DNA of 64,000 nt from Ditylenchus dipsaci (GCA_004194705.1 SADC01000021.1:124001-188000), one strand, 5' to 3'; counted from the stretch's first letter, positions 11,740-22,870 are shown. Made by a program: numbers and translations. The notes: generated from the letters alone by a model not told the origin.

Positions 11740-12535
11740 ACAATACATGCTTTAGTCTAAAGCCTTAAACACAATGAGGAGCCTGTTTGCGTATGCTAAA
11801 TCAGATTTTTCACTCGGAAATGACCATAACTTTTTTTGAAATTTTCCAAAAATTATCCTGCTACAATCGACGCTCGATATAACCTACCTCAAGACCGGCC
11901 AAAATGGGACGTTATAACGAGCGAACGTCAAATCAAGCGTCGTTTTATCGAGAATACACTATAGTCTGGCCAAAATAAGAATTTTTTCGGGACATTATAT
12001 CAAGGTTTGTAATGAAAAATTTCGAAAAAAGGACATTTGGGTAAAAAAAAGATTTTATTTTATTTTATCCAGTGCTTATTGCTATTTTGGAGTGAAAAAA
12101 AAGATTTTGACTAAAAAGTTCAAAAATAAAAACGATTTTGAGTCCCGAAAAAAGAACAAATCTTTTAAAAAAGGACGATTACGAACCCTGCCGTTATATT
12201 GAGCGTCCACTGTATTACCATCTTTTAGCTAAATTTCAAGGCTACTAGATGAGCCATTGATAAAGTAGATGTTGTTTGAAAATTTGAGATAAAAAAGAAA
12301 GAATCCGCCCAAGAATACTCAATTTAATTCAGACTTTTATTCTTTTTTATCTCAATTTTCGAAACGACAACTGCTTACTCAATAGCTCATCTGGTAGCTC
12401 GGAAACTTAGATGAAAAATGGCAATAGCAGAATAATTTGGAAAATTTAAAAAAAACATGGCCATTCCGAGTGACAAATCTGATTTAGCATCCGCAAACAG
12501 CTTTCTGCTTGTGTTTGAGACCTACAGACAAAAGT
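11740..12535. mobile_element. Foldback with GCGGATGCT-type ends, split by a pogo-type MITE
   Basis: 11760-11860 and 12420-12530 are inverse to each other (AGCCTGTTTGCGTATGCT; AGCATCCGCAAACAGCTT). Related sequence is at 16490-16930, and its outer end GGCGCATTCACAAT also occurs at 41655. Confidence 0.65.
11862..12214. mobile_element. pogo-type MITE nested in foldback
   Basis: TACAATCGACGCTCGATATA at the left and TATATTGAGCGTCCACTGTA at the right are inverse apart from a few substitutions. It sits between the arms of the 11740-12535 foldback. Confidence 0.75.
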
Positions 12536-12589
12536 TACCGTATTTTCTCTAATTATAGACCCGGGTCTATAATTAGAGAAAATACGGTA
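12536..12589. mobile_element. Minimal 54-bp CCGTATTT-family palindrome
   Basis: The 54 bases form a perfect palindrome: TACCGTATTTTCTCTAATTA, then TAGACCC, then the exact inverse, with CCCGGG at the centre. It has the family ends and inner word but no core. It is either an internal-deletion end product or a seed form. Confidence 0.9.
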
Positions 12590-13414
12590 TGAGCAATTAG
12601 ACAAATGGAACTAAAGCGGATTTTGTCAAATATTCGAACCACTGGAAAAAACTGCAACAAAGGGTGTTTTGAAAAAAAAACTGAATTTACAGAAGTGCTC
12701 AGTGAAAAATTCTGTACATAAAAGTAAACTTGTAAGAGGCAGTCGTGTTCAAAGAGAATAGGACTAAATGAAAAATATAATTATAAAAGATATGCCCAAT
12801 GTACTTTTTACATTTCTTGCGTATAGTAGAATCGACTGGAGGGTGACCATCGCCAGGTTTATGATTTAGAACAGATGAATTTTAAGGTAGGGCAGAATAA
12901 AAGAGTCACAAGGAAAAATTATTTTCGAAAAGAGGACGAGAACCTAGTTGATGAAGCAAATTGACTCGGAAGAATACTTTGACCACCATCTACTTGTGCA
13001 TTGGTGTCTCTAGTTTTGGGATTCCATTTACTCTTTGCTATCAGGTTATTCCAAAAAAGATACTTAACAAATTTAGCCTGATGAATAGATAATTTATTAT
13101 TGAACTTGCAATACTTAGCAAGCTGGTTTTCAATAGCACTGATTAGTGCTAGTTTTTAGTCGCTTCCTATAAAAAGAGGATTAAAGAGTAAAAATAAATC
13201 GGGAATGTGTTCAAGATAATTTAAAAAAAGTAAACATGAATCCGATGTTTTAAGGTGCATGGAGGGAATTTCTGTTTTCTCACAAATTTTGATGGCTCCC
13301 ACTTTTATTGAAGTTGTGGAGCACAGTCATGTCCCTTAAATTACTTATCAAGTCAATTAATTTGAAAAAAAAGTGCTATTAACAACGTCAAAGTCACAGT
13401 ATGTGATCGATTTC
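12590..13414. other. Stretch without recognised gene
   Basis: No exon-like frame. Not palindromic and not matched elsewhere in the window; it reads as ordinary AT-rich intergenic or intronic DNA. Confidence 0.45.
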
Positions 13415-14349
13415 GGCCAAATATTTTGTTTTGAATGTAGCGAGAAAACTTGTAATATCCTCTTGTGATTCACATGTTCATATGCCTAGCTAAATACCGT
13501 ATATGCTCTATTAATTAGACACCCCTAAGTTCAAAATCGTGTTTTTGGCATTGTGTTTTTGACCCACTTTTTGATAACTTTTCTCAGGCAAGTTACCAAC
13601 CATTTATAGCTCATCTTTCTAGCTACAAAATGGGTGGTAACTTGCCTGAGAGAAGTGATCAAAAAGTGGGTCAAAAACACAATGCCAAAAACACAATTTT
13701 GAACTTAGGAGGTGTCTAATTAATAGAGCATATACGGTAGCATATATATCCAAACAAATGTTCACTTCTCTATCCTTCTTAAAACAATAACTATTCCTAG
13801 TGAATATTTCTCGGTATGACTACGGTTACCAAATTCCTATTATTGTTATTCTTCATTTTGATAATATCAAATAATTGTGATTATGTTGTTTTGATTGAAC
13901 GGTGACAAATGAGGTATGGCCAGTTAGCCTAAATTTTTAAATTTTTGACTCAGTCGCGTGTTGATTTTTGTTCTGGGGGAAATCAGTAACTAAAATATTA
14001 TAATGGAATTGCGAAGAAAAATTTCAAAAAATCTGCCTAGTGTCCGAGATAGGACCTAAAGTTACAGTGCCGAGATTTCAAGATTTCAACATCAAAAATA
14101 TAAAAAATCTAGCTAAGTGGCCAACCGCATGAAAAATATATATTTCCGGTTTATTCTTGATTAGGGTGACAATGACATTATACGACTTTATTAGAATAAT
14201 GATTCAAAAATAATTGATCGTATGATCTCAGTGTGCCTTAGCAGAGAAATTGTCTAATCTGATAATGATGTGTGTTTCACACTTACATAGACAATAAACT
14301 TGAAATGAAGATTTACCGAAATTTTGTAGAAGAATATAGGGCGCACATT
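13415..14349. repeat. Direct repeat, copy 1 (filled)
   Basis: Matches 15253-15963 at high identity from GGCCAAATATTTTGTT to ATATAGGGCGCACAT. Without the inserted element it is about 690 bp. The pair brackets the K+ channel terminal exon. There is no TG...CA edge, tRNA primer site or polymerase, so an LTR pair is not supported; segmental duplication fits better. Confidence 0.85.
13495..13739. mobile_element. CCGTATATGC-subfamily TA element, verified by empty site
   Basis: TACCGTATATGCTCTATTAA and its exact inverse bound 245 bp, and almost the whole element is a hairpin (GGTAACTTGCCTGAG near the centre). The other copy of the surrounding direct repeat reads CTAAATAGCATAT without it at 15334-15335, so the target is a single TA, duplicated on insertion. 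Confidence 0.95.
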
Positions 14350-14462
14350 TCTGCTACCAAAAATACTTTTTCATGCTGCTTTTTTTTCACTTTTTTGCAG
14401 CAAAAAAGTCTTTTTGGCAGCAGAAAAAGCTTTGTCCAGACTGTATACTTAATTTCTTCTAG

Positions 14463-14835
14463 GTTTGTGCCTATGGTGGTGGTCAACGGCAAGTCCAGCC
14501 AGTACGAAGTCGACTACGGAGTGTTTGACACTACTGAATCTTGCGATTTACATGCTGACTACTACATGCATCCAACTCTAGAGATTGGCTACCCCTCCCA
14601 CAACAAACCCTTCAATGAGAGCACCATCAACGAGCTGGGTGGGGCAGAGGAGGACCAAGTGGTGCGGGGAGGGGATGTCAACCACATGGATGGCGATGGC
14701 CTCACCCAAGACAACCGGCCACTGCTCATACATTCCAACACAAACACAGCCAATAGCAACAATAACAACAGGGGCAGTGCTGTGTCCCATCAACATCATC
14801 TACACCATCACAGGGCTGGATCTGGGTTTGCTTGA
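14463..14835 (+). CDS. Inward-rectifier K+ channel (Kir), terminal exon
   Basis: After a pyrimidine-rich acceptor (ATTTCTTCTAG) the frame opens with FVPMVVVNG, then SSQYEVDYGVFDTTE. This matches the end of the Kir cytoplasmic beta domain, where R-F-x-P...Y-E-V-D-Y-x-x-F-x-x-T is characteristic; AG plus G across the junction would supply the Arg. The rest is a low-complexity tail with acidic, Asn-rich and His-rich runs, ending in TGA at 14833-14835. Such cytoplasmic tails vary between channels. Membrane helices and the GYG pore must lie upstream beyond the element-rich DNA; I could not find them in 1-14460. The tail is GC-richer than its surroundings. An ATG-led frame beginning at 14272 runs across the acceptor and is not the start. 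A paralogue with another tail function is possible, but the YEVDY block is strong. Confidence 0.65.
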
Positions 14836-15252
14836 CATTAACCAGAGCTTCACATCCAAATACTTTTATTCACTTTCCCCACACTTAAAGCCTGCAATAG
14901 GATAGAGATTTTGGTCGACAAATCTTGTAATTGCCTTAGATTTTTTCAATACTGTTGATATGCTACTCACATACTCGTTGCAAACAAAACCAATTGAAGG
15001 ACAAAAAGAGGCTGAGCGAAAAAATCTTTTTAAACCCATTATTTAATTTTTTTCACTTCACCTAAAAATGGCCATTTTGTATCTAAGAAACAGGTTTAAA
15101 GACGTCTTCCCAAGTATGAAGATCCAGAAGGCTAGTCCGTATTTTGTGAACAATTTTTAACAATATCAACCTGGTCAATAGCTTTTTTGTAGTCCTGTTC
15201 CTACAAAATGACACCACTCCTGCAAAGAATGGCCAAAAAGCCTAAACTTGTA
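14836..15252. other. 3' flank of Kir exon
   Basis: Probably 3'UTR followed by intergenic DNA. I see no AATAAA in the first 150 bases. No gene or bounded element. Confidence 0.4.
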
Positions 15253-15963
15253 GGGCCAAATATTTTGTTTTGAATGTAGCAAGAAAACTTGTAATATCCT
15301 CTTGTGATTTACATGTTCGTATGCCTAGCTAAATAGCATATATATCCAAACAAATGTTCACTTCTCTATCCTTCCTAAAACAATAACTATTCCTAGTGAA
15401 TATTTCTCGGTATGACTACGGTTACCAAATTCCTATTATTGTTATTCTTCATTTTGATAATATCAAATAATTGTGATTATGTTGTTTTGATTGAACGGTG
15501 ACAAACTAGGTATGGCCAGTTAGCCTAAATTTTAAAATTTTTGATGCTTTTTAGTTAAAGCACCCAGTCGTGTGTAAATTTTTGTTCAGGAGAAAATCAG
15601 TAATTAAAATATTATAATCAAATCGCGAAGAAAATTTCAAAAATATGCCTAGTGTCCGAGACAAGACCTAAAGTTACAGTGCCGAGATTTCAAGATTTCA
15701 ACATCAAAAATATAAAAAATCTAGCTAAGTGGCCAACCGCATGAAAAATATATATTTCCGGTTTATTCTTGATTAGGGTGACAATGACATTATACGACTT
15801 TATTAGAATAATGATTCAAAAATAATTGATCGTATGATCTCAGTGTGCCTTAGCAGAGAAATTGTCCAATCTGATAATGATGTGTGTTTCACACTTACAT
15901 AGACAATAAACTTGAAATGAAGATTTACCGAAATTTTTTAGAAGAATATAGGGCGCACATACT
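15253..15963. repeat. Direct repeat, copy 2 (empty site)
   Basis: Second copy of 13415-14349. It lacks the 245-bp TA element but has a short extra stretch (GCTTTTTAGTTAAAGCA) near 15548. It shares the rest up to GGGCGCACAT, after which the copies diverge. Confidence 0.88.
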
Positions 15964-15971
15964 TTCTCGTG

Positions 15972-16207
15972 TTAAAGGGCCATGCTCACCTGCTTAAATT
16001 TTTCCCGCCAATTCAAATTTTTTTTCCTAATAATTGATTTTTTGTACGGATTTTTCAGCTTGGATTCTAACAAAACAAGGCCTAGAATTTAATTTTAAGT
16101 ATAGTTTCGTTAGAAACCAAGCTGAAAAATCCGTACAGAAGCTCAATGATTACGGAAAAAATGAATTTGCGGGTACCACCTGCAATAGCGTGGGCATGTC
16201 CCTTTAA
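15972..16207. mobile_element. TTAA hairpin MITE, GTACGGATTTTTC subfamily
   Basis: TTAAAGGGCCATGC and GGGCATGTCCCTTTAA bound a hairpin whose stem includes TTGTACGGATTTTTCAGC and its inverse, with TTGGTTTCTAACAAAAC near the loop. Same subfamily as 26112, 27466, 46490, 46716, 54623 and 59259. Confidence 0.9.
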
Positions 16208-17143
16208 TCAGACAAACCAAATGCTGGCCAAGTGTGCGTTACAGATAAGAGTAGACTATATAGCGTGTAAGTTATGGCTTGTTCACAATACTAGGTGTTG
16301 GAGTCAAAGGAGTAAAAGTGTTCACAATATCATTTTTCTACAACTCCAATTATGACACCGAAACTCTTTTTTTGTTAATTTTTTATAATCTACTCAAAAT
16401 TAACACTTCCACCATAGTTAAAGAGAAAAAGGGTTAAATAGTTAAAGAGAAGAAAGAGAAAAAACGAAGAAAAAGAAAATAGTTAAGGCGCATTCACAAT
16501 GAAGAGTCTGTGTGCGGATGCTTAAACAGATTACTCACTAAGAATCTGCGAAACAGAATGCTCGCTTTTTTTTACTGTTTTCCCAAAATTATTCAGTTGG
16601 CGTGGTTTTTTTATTTTCCAGTTGATTATGTAGCTTCTCACATCATATAGTTGAGGTTTAGGGCTACCAAATTAGCTATCGACTAAGTGAACATTGTATC
16701 AAAAACTCAGATAAAATTTTAAGATTCTGCAAGAATTAACTCGAATTGGAGTGCGGATGCTTGCGCAGAGTCTTTTTTTTAACTTAATTTTTTTCAACAG
16801 CATCTAATTTATCAATAGCTCATCTGGTAGCCCTGAATCTTAGTTACAAGATGGCACCAAAAGAATAATTTTTGAAAAATTAAAAAAAAAGTTATGACCA
16901 TTTTCGAGTGTAAAGCCTGGTTTAGAAAGAAGAAGAAAAAGAAGCTCTATCTCACTTGAGATCGGAAACTTGCATCTACTGCAGTTTTTATCGCTCTATC
17001 ACGTGATGTTTTTAGTTTTAAAAAGGCTCTGTAAAAATTGGAGAAAATCACGAAACCAAGTCTCAGCCACCTGAATTTTCGTCAAAAAGGTGCTGGTTTT
17101 TTATGAGGTTTTAGGGTCAAATTGTTTTGGCTTGAATTTGATA
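16208..17143. repeat. Old foldback debris, GGCGCATTCACAAT family
   Basis: 16490-16600 and 16735-16920 carry AGTCTGTGTGCGGATGCTT, GGAGTGCGGATGCTTGCG and TAGCTCATCTGGTAG, as at 11740-12535. Ends are not clean. No gene is seen. Confidence 0.5.
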
Positions 17144-17345
17144 TACAGTCGACGCTCTTACTTAGGAGTCCTAAGTTAGGACAGCCCCCAATTAGGACAG
17201 AAGTTCGTTCCCACCTCGAGTCCGACACTTTTTTAGCTCTATTTTTTTAACTTTTTCTAGTTCTGTTTTGACAGTCTGGCCCCAAATATCGCAAGGATTC
17301 CGATTTTCCCGATTTTTTTTCTAAAACCCTAATTTTTTGCTCTGT
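17144..17345. mobile_element. pogo-type MITE, right end lost
   Basis: Begins TACAGTCGACGCTCTTACTT and runs through the family interior (AGTTCGTTCCCACCTCGAGT) to TTTTTTGCTCTG, where the foldback starting near 17361 abuts. Confidence 0.7.
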
Positions 17346-17900
17346 AAAAGCATAAGCTCTTACACGGGAAGTGCACAACCCGACCGTGGCCTATTGAAGA
17401 ACCTTATATACCAAAAGATAGCTCTATTCTTGCTGATTACGGACTAGTTCGCAGAATCTGCTATGGAGCGATGGAGCACTTAGGGGGAGGGGGTTGCGCT
17501 TGGGATTTTTCATATATTTTTTAGTGTTTTTTATGTTATTGTCTCGAAGAAAAAGTCATTTTTTTTAACTTTTTCGCCAAAATTTGAATTTTTGTCTTTA
17601 GATATGAAGGTAAATGACTGTGTTAGGGTAACTTCACCTGTATACTACCCAAACTACCCAAACCACCTGGATAGTACCAAAACCATCTGAATAGTGTCCA
17701 AATCATTTAAATAGTGCTCACATCATCCAGACAGGCTCTAACCAACTCATGGTACCTAAACCACCAAATTTTCGAGTATCGGATACAACTTGAGGTTTTA
17801 CTGTTTCAAACATGTTATTTTTACAGATATAATGGCTTTCTCCGTAGGAAATTTCATCGCAAAATTTTTTTTATTATTTATTATGGCTGTATGAGAAATG

Positions 17901-18660
17901 TACCACCAAAAGTGAGAATTTGGCCGCCTTTTTAATTTTTTTGGCCGCCTTTTTTGAATTTCAAATTAAAAAATAGAAATTGGCCGCCTTTTTTTAAAAA
18001 TTGGCCGCCTTTTTCTTGTCAATTCCTGTTTTTCAAATTTTAGCTCTAATTTGATGGTAACTTTGCTCTTAATGATGGCAAAAATGAAAGCCCAGAATCT
18101 GGGCTGCATATTGGTATGAAAAAATCGTGAACTTATAGGAAAAAATTAGAAAATGTAATCAAAAACACCTAGATGGTTATTCGGCCTCTACCTGCTAAAT
18201 GGTTTTGTGTAATTTTTTGAATTTTACCTTACAAGTTGACACTTTTTTCAAATTAGTGAGTAGCCAAAGTTCTGGGCTTTCGTACTTGCTATTATAGAAA
18301 GAGATAGTACCAACTTGTAAAAGCTGTAATTCAAAAAACGTTCAAATTACACAAAAACCATTTAGCAGATAGAGGCCGGAATAGACCTCTAGGTGTTTTT
18401 GATTATATTTTCTAACTTTTTCCTATAAGTTCACCCTTTTTTATACCAGTACGTAGCCCAGATTCTGTGCTTTCATTTTTGCTATCATAAAGAGCAAAAT
18501 TACCATCAAATTGAAGCTAAAATTTGAAAAACAGGAATTGACAAGAAAAAAGGCGGCCAATTTTCAAAAAAAGGCGGCCAATTTCTATTTTTTAATTTGA
18601 AATTCAAAAAAGCGGCCAAAAAAATAAAAAAGGCGGCCAAATTCTCACATTTGGTGGTAC
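17901..18660. mobile_element. Foldback with TTGGCCGCCTTTTTT arm units
   Basis: TACCACCAAAAGTGAGAATT and its inverse form the ends. Each arm then has four copies of a TTGGCCGCCTTTTTT-type unit, followed by a long inverted body (GGCAAAAATGAAAGCCCAGA). TA lies at both edges. A detached half-copy of the left body is at 19559-19762. Confidence 0.8.
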
Positions 18661-18822
18661 ATTTCTATTTGAGCCTTTTATTATTTGTCCGTCGCATTCA
18701 TTCTTTTGTAACAGCCAATGAGCTCGCTTTCAAAATACATCAGCGTGACAACATTCTTCTTGTCTTTAAGTGGTATACGATCAATTCTGCAATACTATTT
18801 TTCGTGACTTTCTGCAACACTC

Positions 18823-19020
18823 TTGGCGTGCATGTGGTATATAAATGGAAAAGAAATACGCTTCCAAAGTCCTACTGAAAATTTTTTTTCAATGAATCTT
18901 GGTCAGACTTGCCGAAAGCCAAATTGCGCAGGCGTCAGTTTCATTCGTTGCTCTTATTGCGAACAATATCTCTGTAATAATATCTCTCACCATATGATGT
19001 TAGTCAGTTATATATCCTAG
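18823..19020 (+). pseudogene. piggyBac-like transposase C-terminal remnant
   Basis: This frame ends with a Cys cluster, C-x4-C then C-x2-C-x4-C (CRKPNC...CSYCEQYLC). It follows a basic/aromatic stretch continued from another frame starting at 18597, so at least one shift separates them. PiggyBac transposases end in such a Cys-rich zinc ribbon. No DDD catalytic core is visible. The assignment rests on spacing only; another zinc-binding fragment is possible. Confidence 0.3.
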
Positions 19021-19427
19021 CTGCCAGAATTTACAAATTTCGAAGATCAGTATTTCGGCGTAGATCGCTCCATAGCAGATTCTGCAAACGGGTCCGTAAT
19101 CAGCAAGAATAGAGCTATCGTTTGGTATATAAGGTTCTTCAATAGGCCACGGTCGGTCGTGCACTTCCCGTGTTAGTTGTTAGTTGTCTGTTCACCATCA
19201 TACGGAAACATTCTCAAAACAGCTAAAATAATCGTAAATTGGAAAGAACCATCTTAAGTTCCCTGCACAGGAATGATCAAAGCTTTCGTCCAACCACTTC
19301 AAAACTTGTACGTACTAGTTTACCTGCTAAAAAACACGAGTGTTTATAACCAAACTTTAGAACTTGTGCAAAAAGGTGCAAAAGGTAAAAATGATTAAAT
19401 ATGTTTGATCTTATGTTCGGTATTTAG

Positions 19428-19544
19428 TAGAGGTATGCACGGGATCGGATCCCTCCCGACGGGATCCCGATTTCGAAGATTTTGAATCCCTCCCGATCGA
19501 TTTTGAAAACCCCGATCCCTCCAGAAGTCGAATGCACACCTCTA
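19428..19544. mobile_element. hAT-type word element, word CGGGATCCCTCCCGAT
   Basis: TAGAGGTATGCA and TGCACACCTCTA are inverse ends (one mismatch), flanked by an exact duplication GTATTTAG (19420-19427 and 19545-19552). The 117-bp body is made of GGGATC/CCTCCCGATC variants. Confidence 0.88.
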
Positions 19545-19558
19545 GTATTTAGTGTGCA

Positions 19559-19762
19559 TTCTTGTCAATTCCTGTTTTTCAAATTTTAGCTCTAATTTGA
19601 TGGTAACTTTGCTCTTAATGATGGCAAAAATGAAAGCCCAGAATCTGGGCTGCATATTGGTATGAAAAAATCGTGAACTTATAGGAAAAAATTAGAAAAT
19701 GTAATCAAAAACACCTAGATGGTTATTTCGGCCTCTACCTGCTAAATGGTTTTTGTGTAAAA
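19559..19762. repeat. Half-copy of the 17901 foldback body
   Basis: Matches 18015-18212 base for base over long stretches (AAATGAAAGCCCAGAATCTG), then stops at TTTTTGTGTAAAAATTTTTT and a poly-T run. No inverse arm accompanies it. Confidence 0.8.
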
Positions 19763-20668
19763 ATTTTTTTTTTTTTTTTTTTTTAAAATTTTGGAGCCGG
19801 CTGAAGCTGAGGAAAACCGTTGTAGAAATTTTTGACGTTTTTGTTGATTTTTAACTTTTTTTTTAAATTCATTGATCATTTCAATTTTAGGCTATTGCTT
19901 GTGGTTTAAAATCCTATTTCAGTGTACCACAGTCAAACACCCACCCCCACCTCCCTCCCCTCAAAATCATAACCCATTTCTTAAACCAAAACCATTTTTA
20001 AGCAATAATGTATATCTTGTTAATAAAAATGTTTTTTCAGTAATAAAAACATAATAAAAAATAAAATTCTTCTTCACTTCTTTCATTCTTTTCACCGCTG
20101 TTATATCGTGACGCAAACAAAGTCCAAAAAAAGTCTGGCTCTTGACGTAATTTCACATTTTTGTCTGCATATATTGAAAGGAGGGAAAAATGAAAAAGGA
20201 AGCAAAAGATGACATATGTGCTCGCCTACGCAGACATTTTTTGGTGCTCCATTTTTGCTTCAATAGCACAAATCACGGCTTCCTTTTCTTTCACTATAAT
20301 TCAATCCTCTTTCCAGATTTCAGAATAAGATATTATATATCATGAATAATAGCTTAATTTAAATATTTATACTTCACTTTATTGATACTTTTTCGGAGCC
20401 CTGTTTTTACTAAAAACTTTTTAGTCAATCATATTTTCAATTTGTCTGGCTGGGTTTGAGCTAAGACTTTTAGGGAAAAAATAATACATCTCCATGTATT
20501 ATTTATATTTCACTATTTCCTGGTATAATTTACTCTCAGCGAATAGACGGCAATATCCACATCACAGTAGTACTTAGAGACTGAAATGACCAAATTCGTG
20601 TATCTGAAATTCGTGTAACTTTCTTTTGTTAAAATAATTATAATATACTGCTGTTAATTTAGTCCAAA

Positions 20669-21027
20669 ATGGAAATTGAAATGCTTGAAATAGAGGATGA
20701 ACGTCATTCCATGTTGAAGCATCCCAAAACTAGGAATTCCTCATATAGCAAAAAACTATTATACTAGTGCTAGCTCTTATAACAGCTTTACTTCTAACAT
20801 TTTGTGCAATTTTTCCTTCCAAAAAAAATGCAATATCTTCTGGTGCTTTAAAAACAACAGAGAGGCTTAAAGAGAACCTAAAGAAATGGAATTTAAAGCT
20901 CAGAGAAAACCTTAGAGGCCAAAATAATGAAATCCAAGAAACAACTACAAGCACGCCTCTCGATGCTTCCACAACTTCTAATGAAACAAGTATGGTTTTC
21001 TGGGCAGAATTGGTTAAATGGTTATAG
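20669..21027 (+). pseudogene. Captured N-terminus of a single-pass membrane protein, left arm
   Basis: After an AT-rich leader, ATG opens a short acidic/His N-terminus (MEIEMLEIEDERHSMLKHP). A one-base loss at about 20750 separates it from a hydrophobic helix (LALITALLLTFCAIF), followed by a Lys-rich region and a Thr/Ser-rich stalk (TTTSTPLDASTTSNET). That is the layout of a type II membrane protein start. AATGAAACAAGTATGG could be a splice donor. The frame stops at 21027. The inverse copy lies at 21728-21988. The parent gene is unknown. Confidence 0.45.
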
Positions 21028-21628
21028 TTTTTTAGGGCTCTACCCCGTTAGCGCCTAAATTGTTTGCGCCAAAAATTTTTTTCTCATGCAACTCCAAATC
21101 GGAATTGCATACCTCAAATTGAAGGGCATAATGTGCAATTCAATTTAAGGTATGCAATTCCGATTTGGAGTTGGAAAAAATTTTTTTTTGCTTAGGTTCA
21201 AAAATTGTTCTAAATCGATGAAAGAAAGGCCATTTTTGGCCCTATTTCGGCCCGATTTCAAGGCAAAGCAAAATTTTTTCTCATGCAACTCCAAATCGGA
21301 ATTGCATACCTTAAATTGAATTGCACATTATGCCTTCAATTGAGGTATGCAATTCCGATTTGGAGTTGCATGAGAAAAAAATTTTGCTTTGCCTTGAAAT
21401 CGGGCCGAAATAGGGCCAAAAATGGCCTTTCTTTCATCGATTTAGAACAAATTTTTGAACCTAAGCAAAAAAAAATTTTTTTCCAACTCCAAATCGGAAT
21501 TGCATACCTTAAATTGAATTGCACATTATGCCTTCAATTTGAGGTATGCAATTCCGATTTGGAGTTGCATGAGAAAAAAATTTTTGGCGCAAACAATTTA
21601 GGCGCTAACGGGGTAGAGCCCTAAAAAC

Positions 21629-21988
21629 TATAACCATTTAACCAATTCTGCCAGAAAAACCATACTTGTTTCATTAGAAGTTGTGGAAGCATCGAGAGGC
21701 GTGCTTGTAGTTGTTTCTTGGATTTCATTATTTGGCCTCTAAGGTTTTCTCTGAGCTTAAATTCCATTTCTTTAGGTTCTCTTTAAGGCCTCTCTTTGTT
21801 TTTAAAGCACCAGAAGATATTGCATTTTTTTTTTGGAAGGAAAAAATTGCACAAAATGTTAGAAGTAAAGCTGTTATAAGAGCTAGCACTAGTATAATAG
21901 TTTTTTTGCTATATGAGGAATTCCTAGTTTTGGGATGCTTCAACATGGAATGACGTTCATCCTCTATTTCAAGCATTTCAATTTCCAT
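21629..21988 (-). pseudogene. Captured N-terminus of a membrane protein, right arm
   Basis: Mirror of 20669-21027 read on the minus strand. Here the N-terminus and the helix are in one frame (TIILVLALITALLLTFCAIF), but a later indel ends the frame near 21728, before the Thr/Ser stalk. The two arms carry different breaks, so each preserves what the other lost. Confidence 0.45.
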
Positions 21989-22870
21989 TTTGGACTAAAT
22001 TAACAGCAGTATATTATAATTATTTTAACAAAAGAAAGTTACACGAATTTCAGATACACGAATTTGGTCATTTCAGTCTCTAAGTACTACTGTGATGTGG
22101 ATATTGCCGTCTATTCGCTGAGAGTAAATTATACCAGGAAATAGTGAAATATAAATAATACATGGAGATGTATTATTTTTTCCCTAAAAGTCTTAGCTCA
22201 AACCCAGCCCAGACAAAATTGAAAATATGATTGACTAAAAAGTTTTTAGTAAAAACAGGGCTCCGAAAAAGTATCAATAAAGTGAAGTATAAATATTTAA
22301 ATTAAGCTATTATTCATGATATATAATATCTTATTCTGAAATCTGGAAAGAGGATTGAATTATAGTGAAAGAAAAGAAGCCGTGATTTGTGCTATTGAAG
22401 CAAAAATGGAGCACCAAAAATGTCTGCGTAGGCGAGCACATATGTCATCTTTTGCTTCCTTTTCATTTTCCCTCCTTTCAATATATGCAGACAAAAATGT
22501 GAAATTACGTCAAGAGCCAGACTTTTTTTGACTTTGTTTGCGTCACGATATAACAGCGGTGAAAAGAATGAAAGAGTGAAGAAGAATTTTTATTTTTTAT
22601 TATGTTTTTATTACTGAAAAAAACATTTTTATTAACAAGATATACATTATTGCTTAAAAATGGTTTTGGTTTAAGAAATGGGTTATGATTTTGAGGGAGG
22701 GAGGTGGGGGTGGGTGTTTGACTGTGGTACACTGAAATAGGATTTTAAACCACAAGCAATAGCCTAAAATTGAAATGATCAATGAATTTAAAAAAAAAGT
22801 TAAAAATCACAAAAACGTCAAAAATTTCTACAACGGTTTTCCTCAGCCTTCAGCCGGCTCCAAATTTTAA

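Larger units (their letters stand above)
17361..19175. mobile_element. 1.8-kb element with ~115-bp inverted ends and Cys-cluster remnant
   Basis: 17361-17475 is inverse to 19060-19175 (TACACGGGAAGTGCAC at the outer edge). Between them, around 18880-19020, is a remnant frame with a CRKPNC, then CSYCEQYLC pattern. That resembles the Cys-rich ribbon at the end of piggyBac transposases. A younger foldback (17901-18660) interrupts it. The target duplication could not be settled. Confidence 0.65.
19785..22870. repeat. 3.1-kb near-perfect palindrome
   Basis: From AAAATTTTGGAGCCGGCTGA the left arm is matched by the inverse right arm ending at 22870, with the centre near 21327. Differences are few: single-base indels and substitutions such as AAAAAAACT versus AAAAAACT near 20750. 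The central 0.6 kb is itself three alternating hairpins of GCAACTCCAAATCGGAATTG. Either this is a very young inverted duplication or the arms are kept alike by gene conversion. Confidence 0.92.

Noticed and set aside
14272..14462. Start of the Kir-like protein at an ATG near 14272
   Set aside because: This part belongs to the 0.7-kb direct repeat and runs through a clear acceptor; homology begins only after 14463.
13415..15963. LTR retrotransposon with the direct repeats as LTRs
   Set aside because: No TG...CA edges, primer-binding site, polypurine tract or polymerase; the only coding sequence between them is a Kir channel exon.
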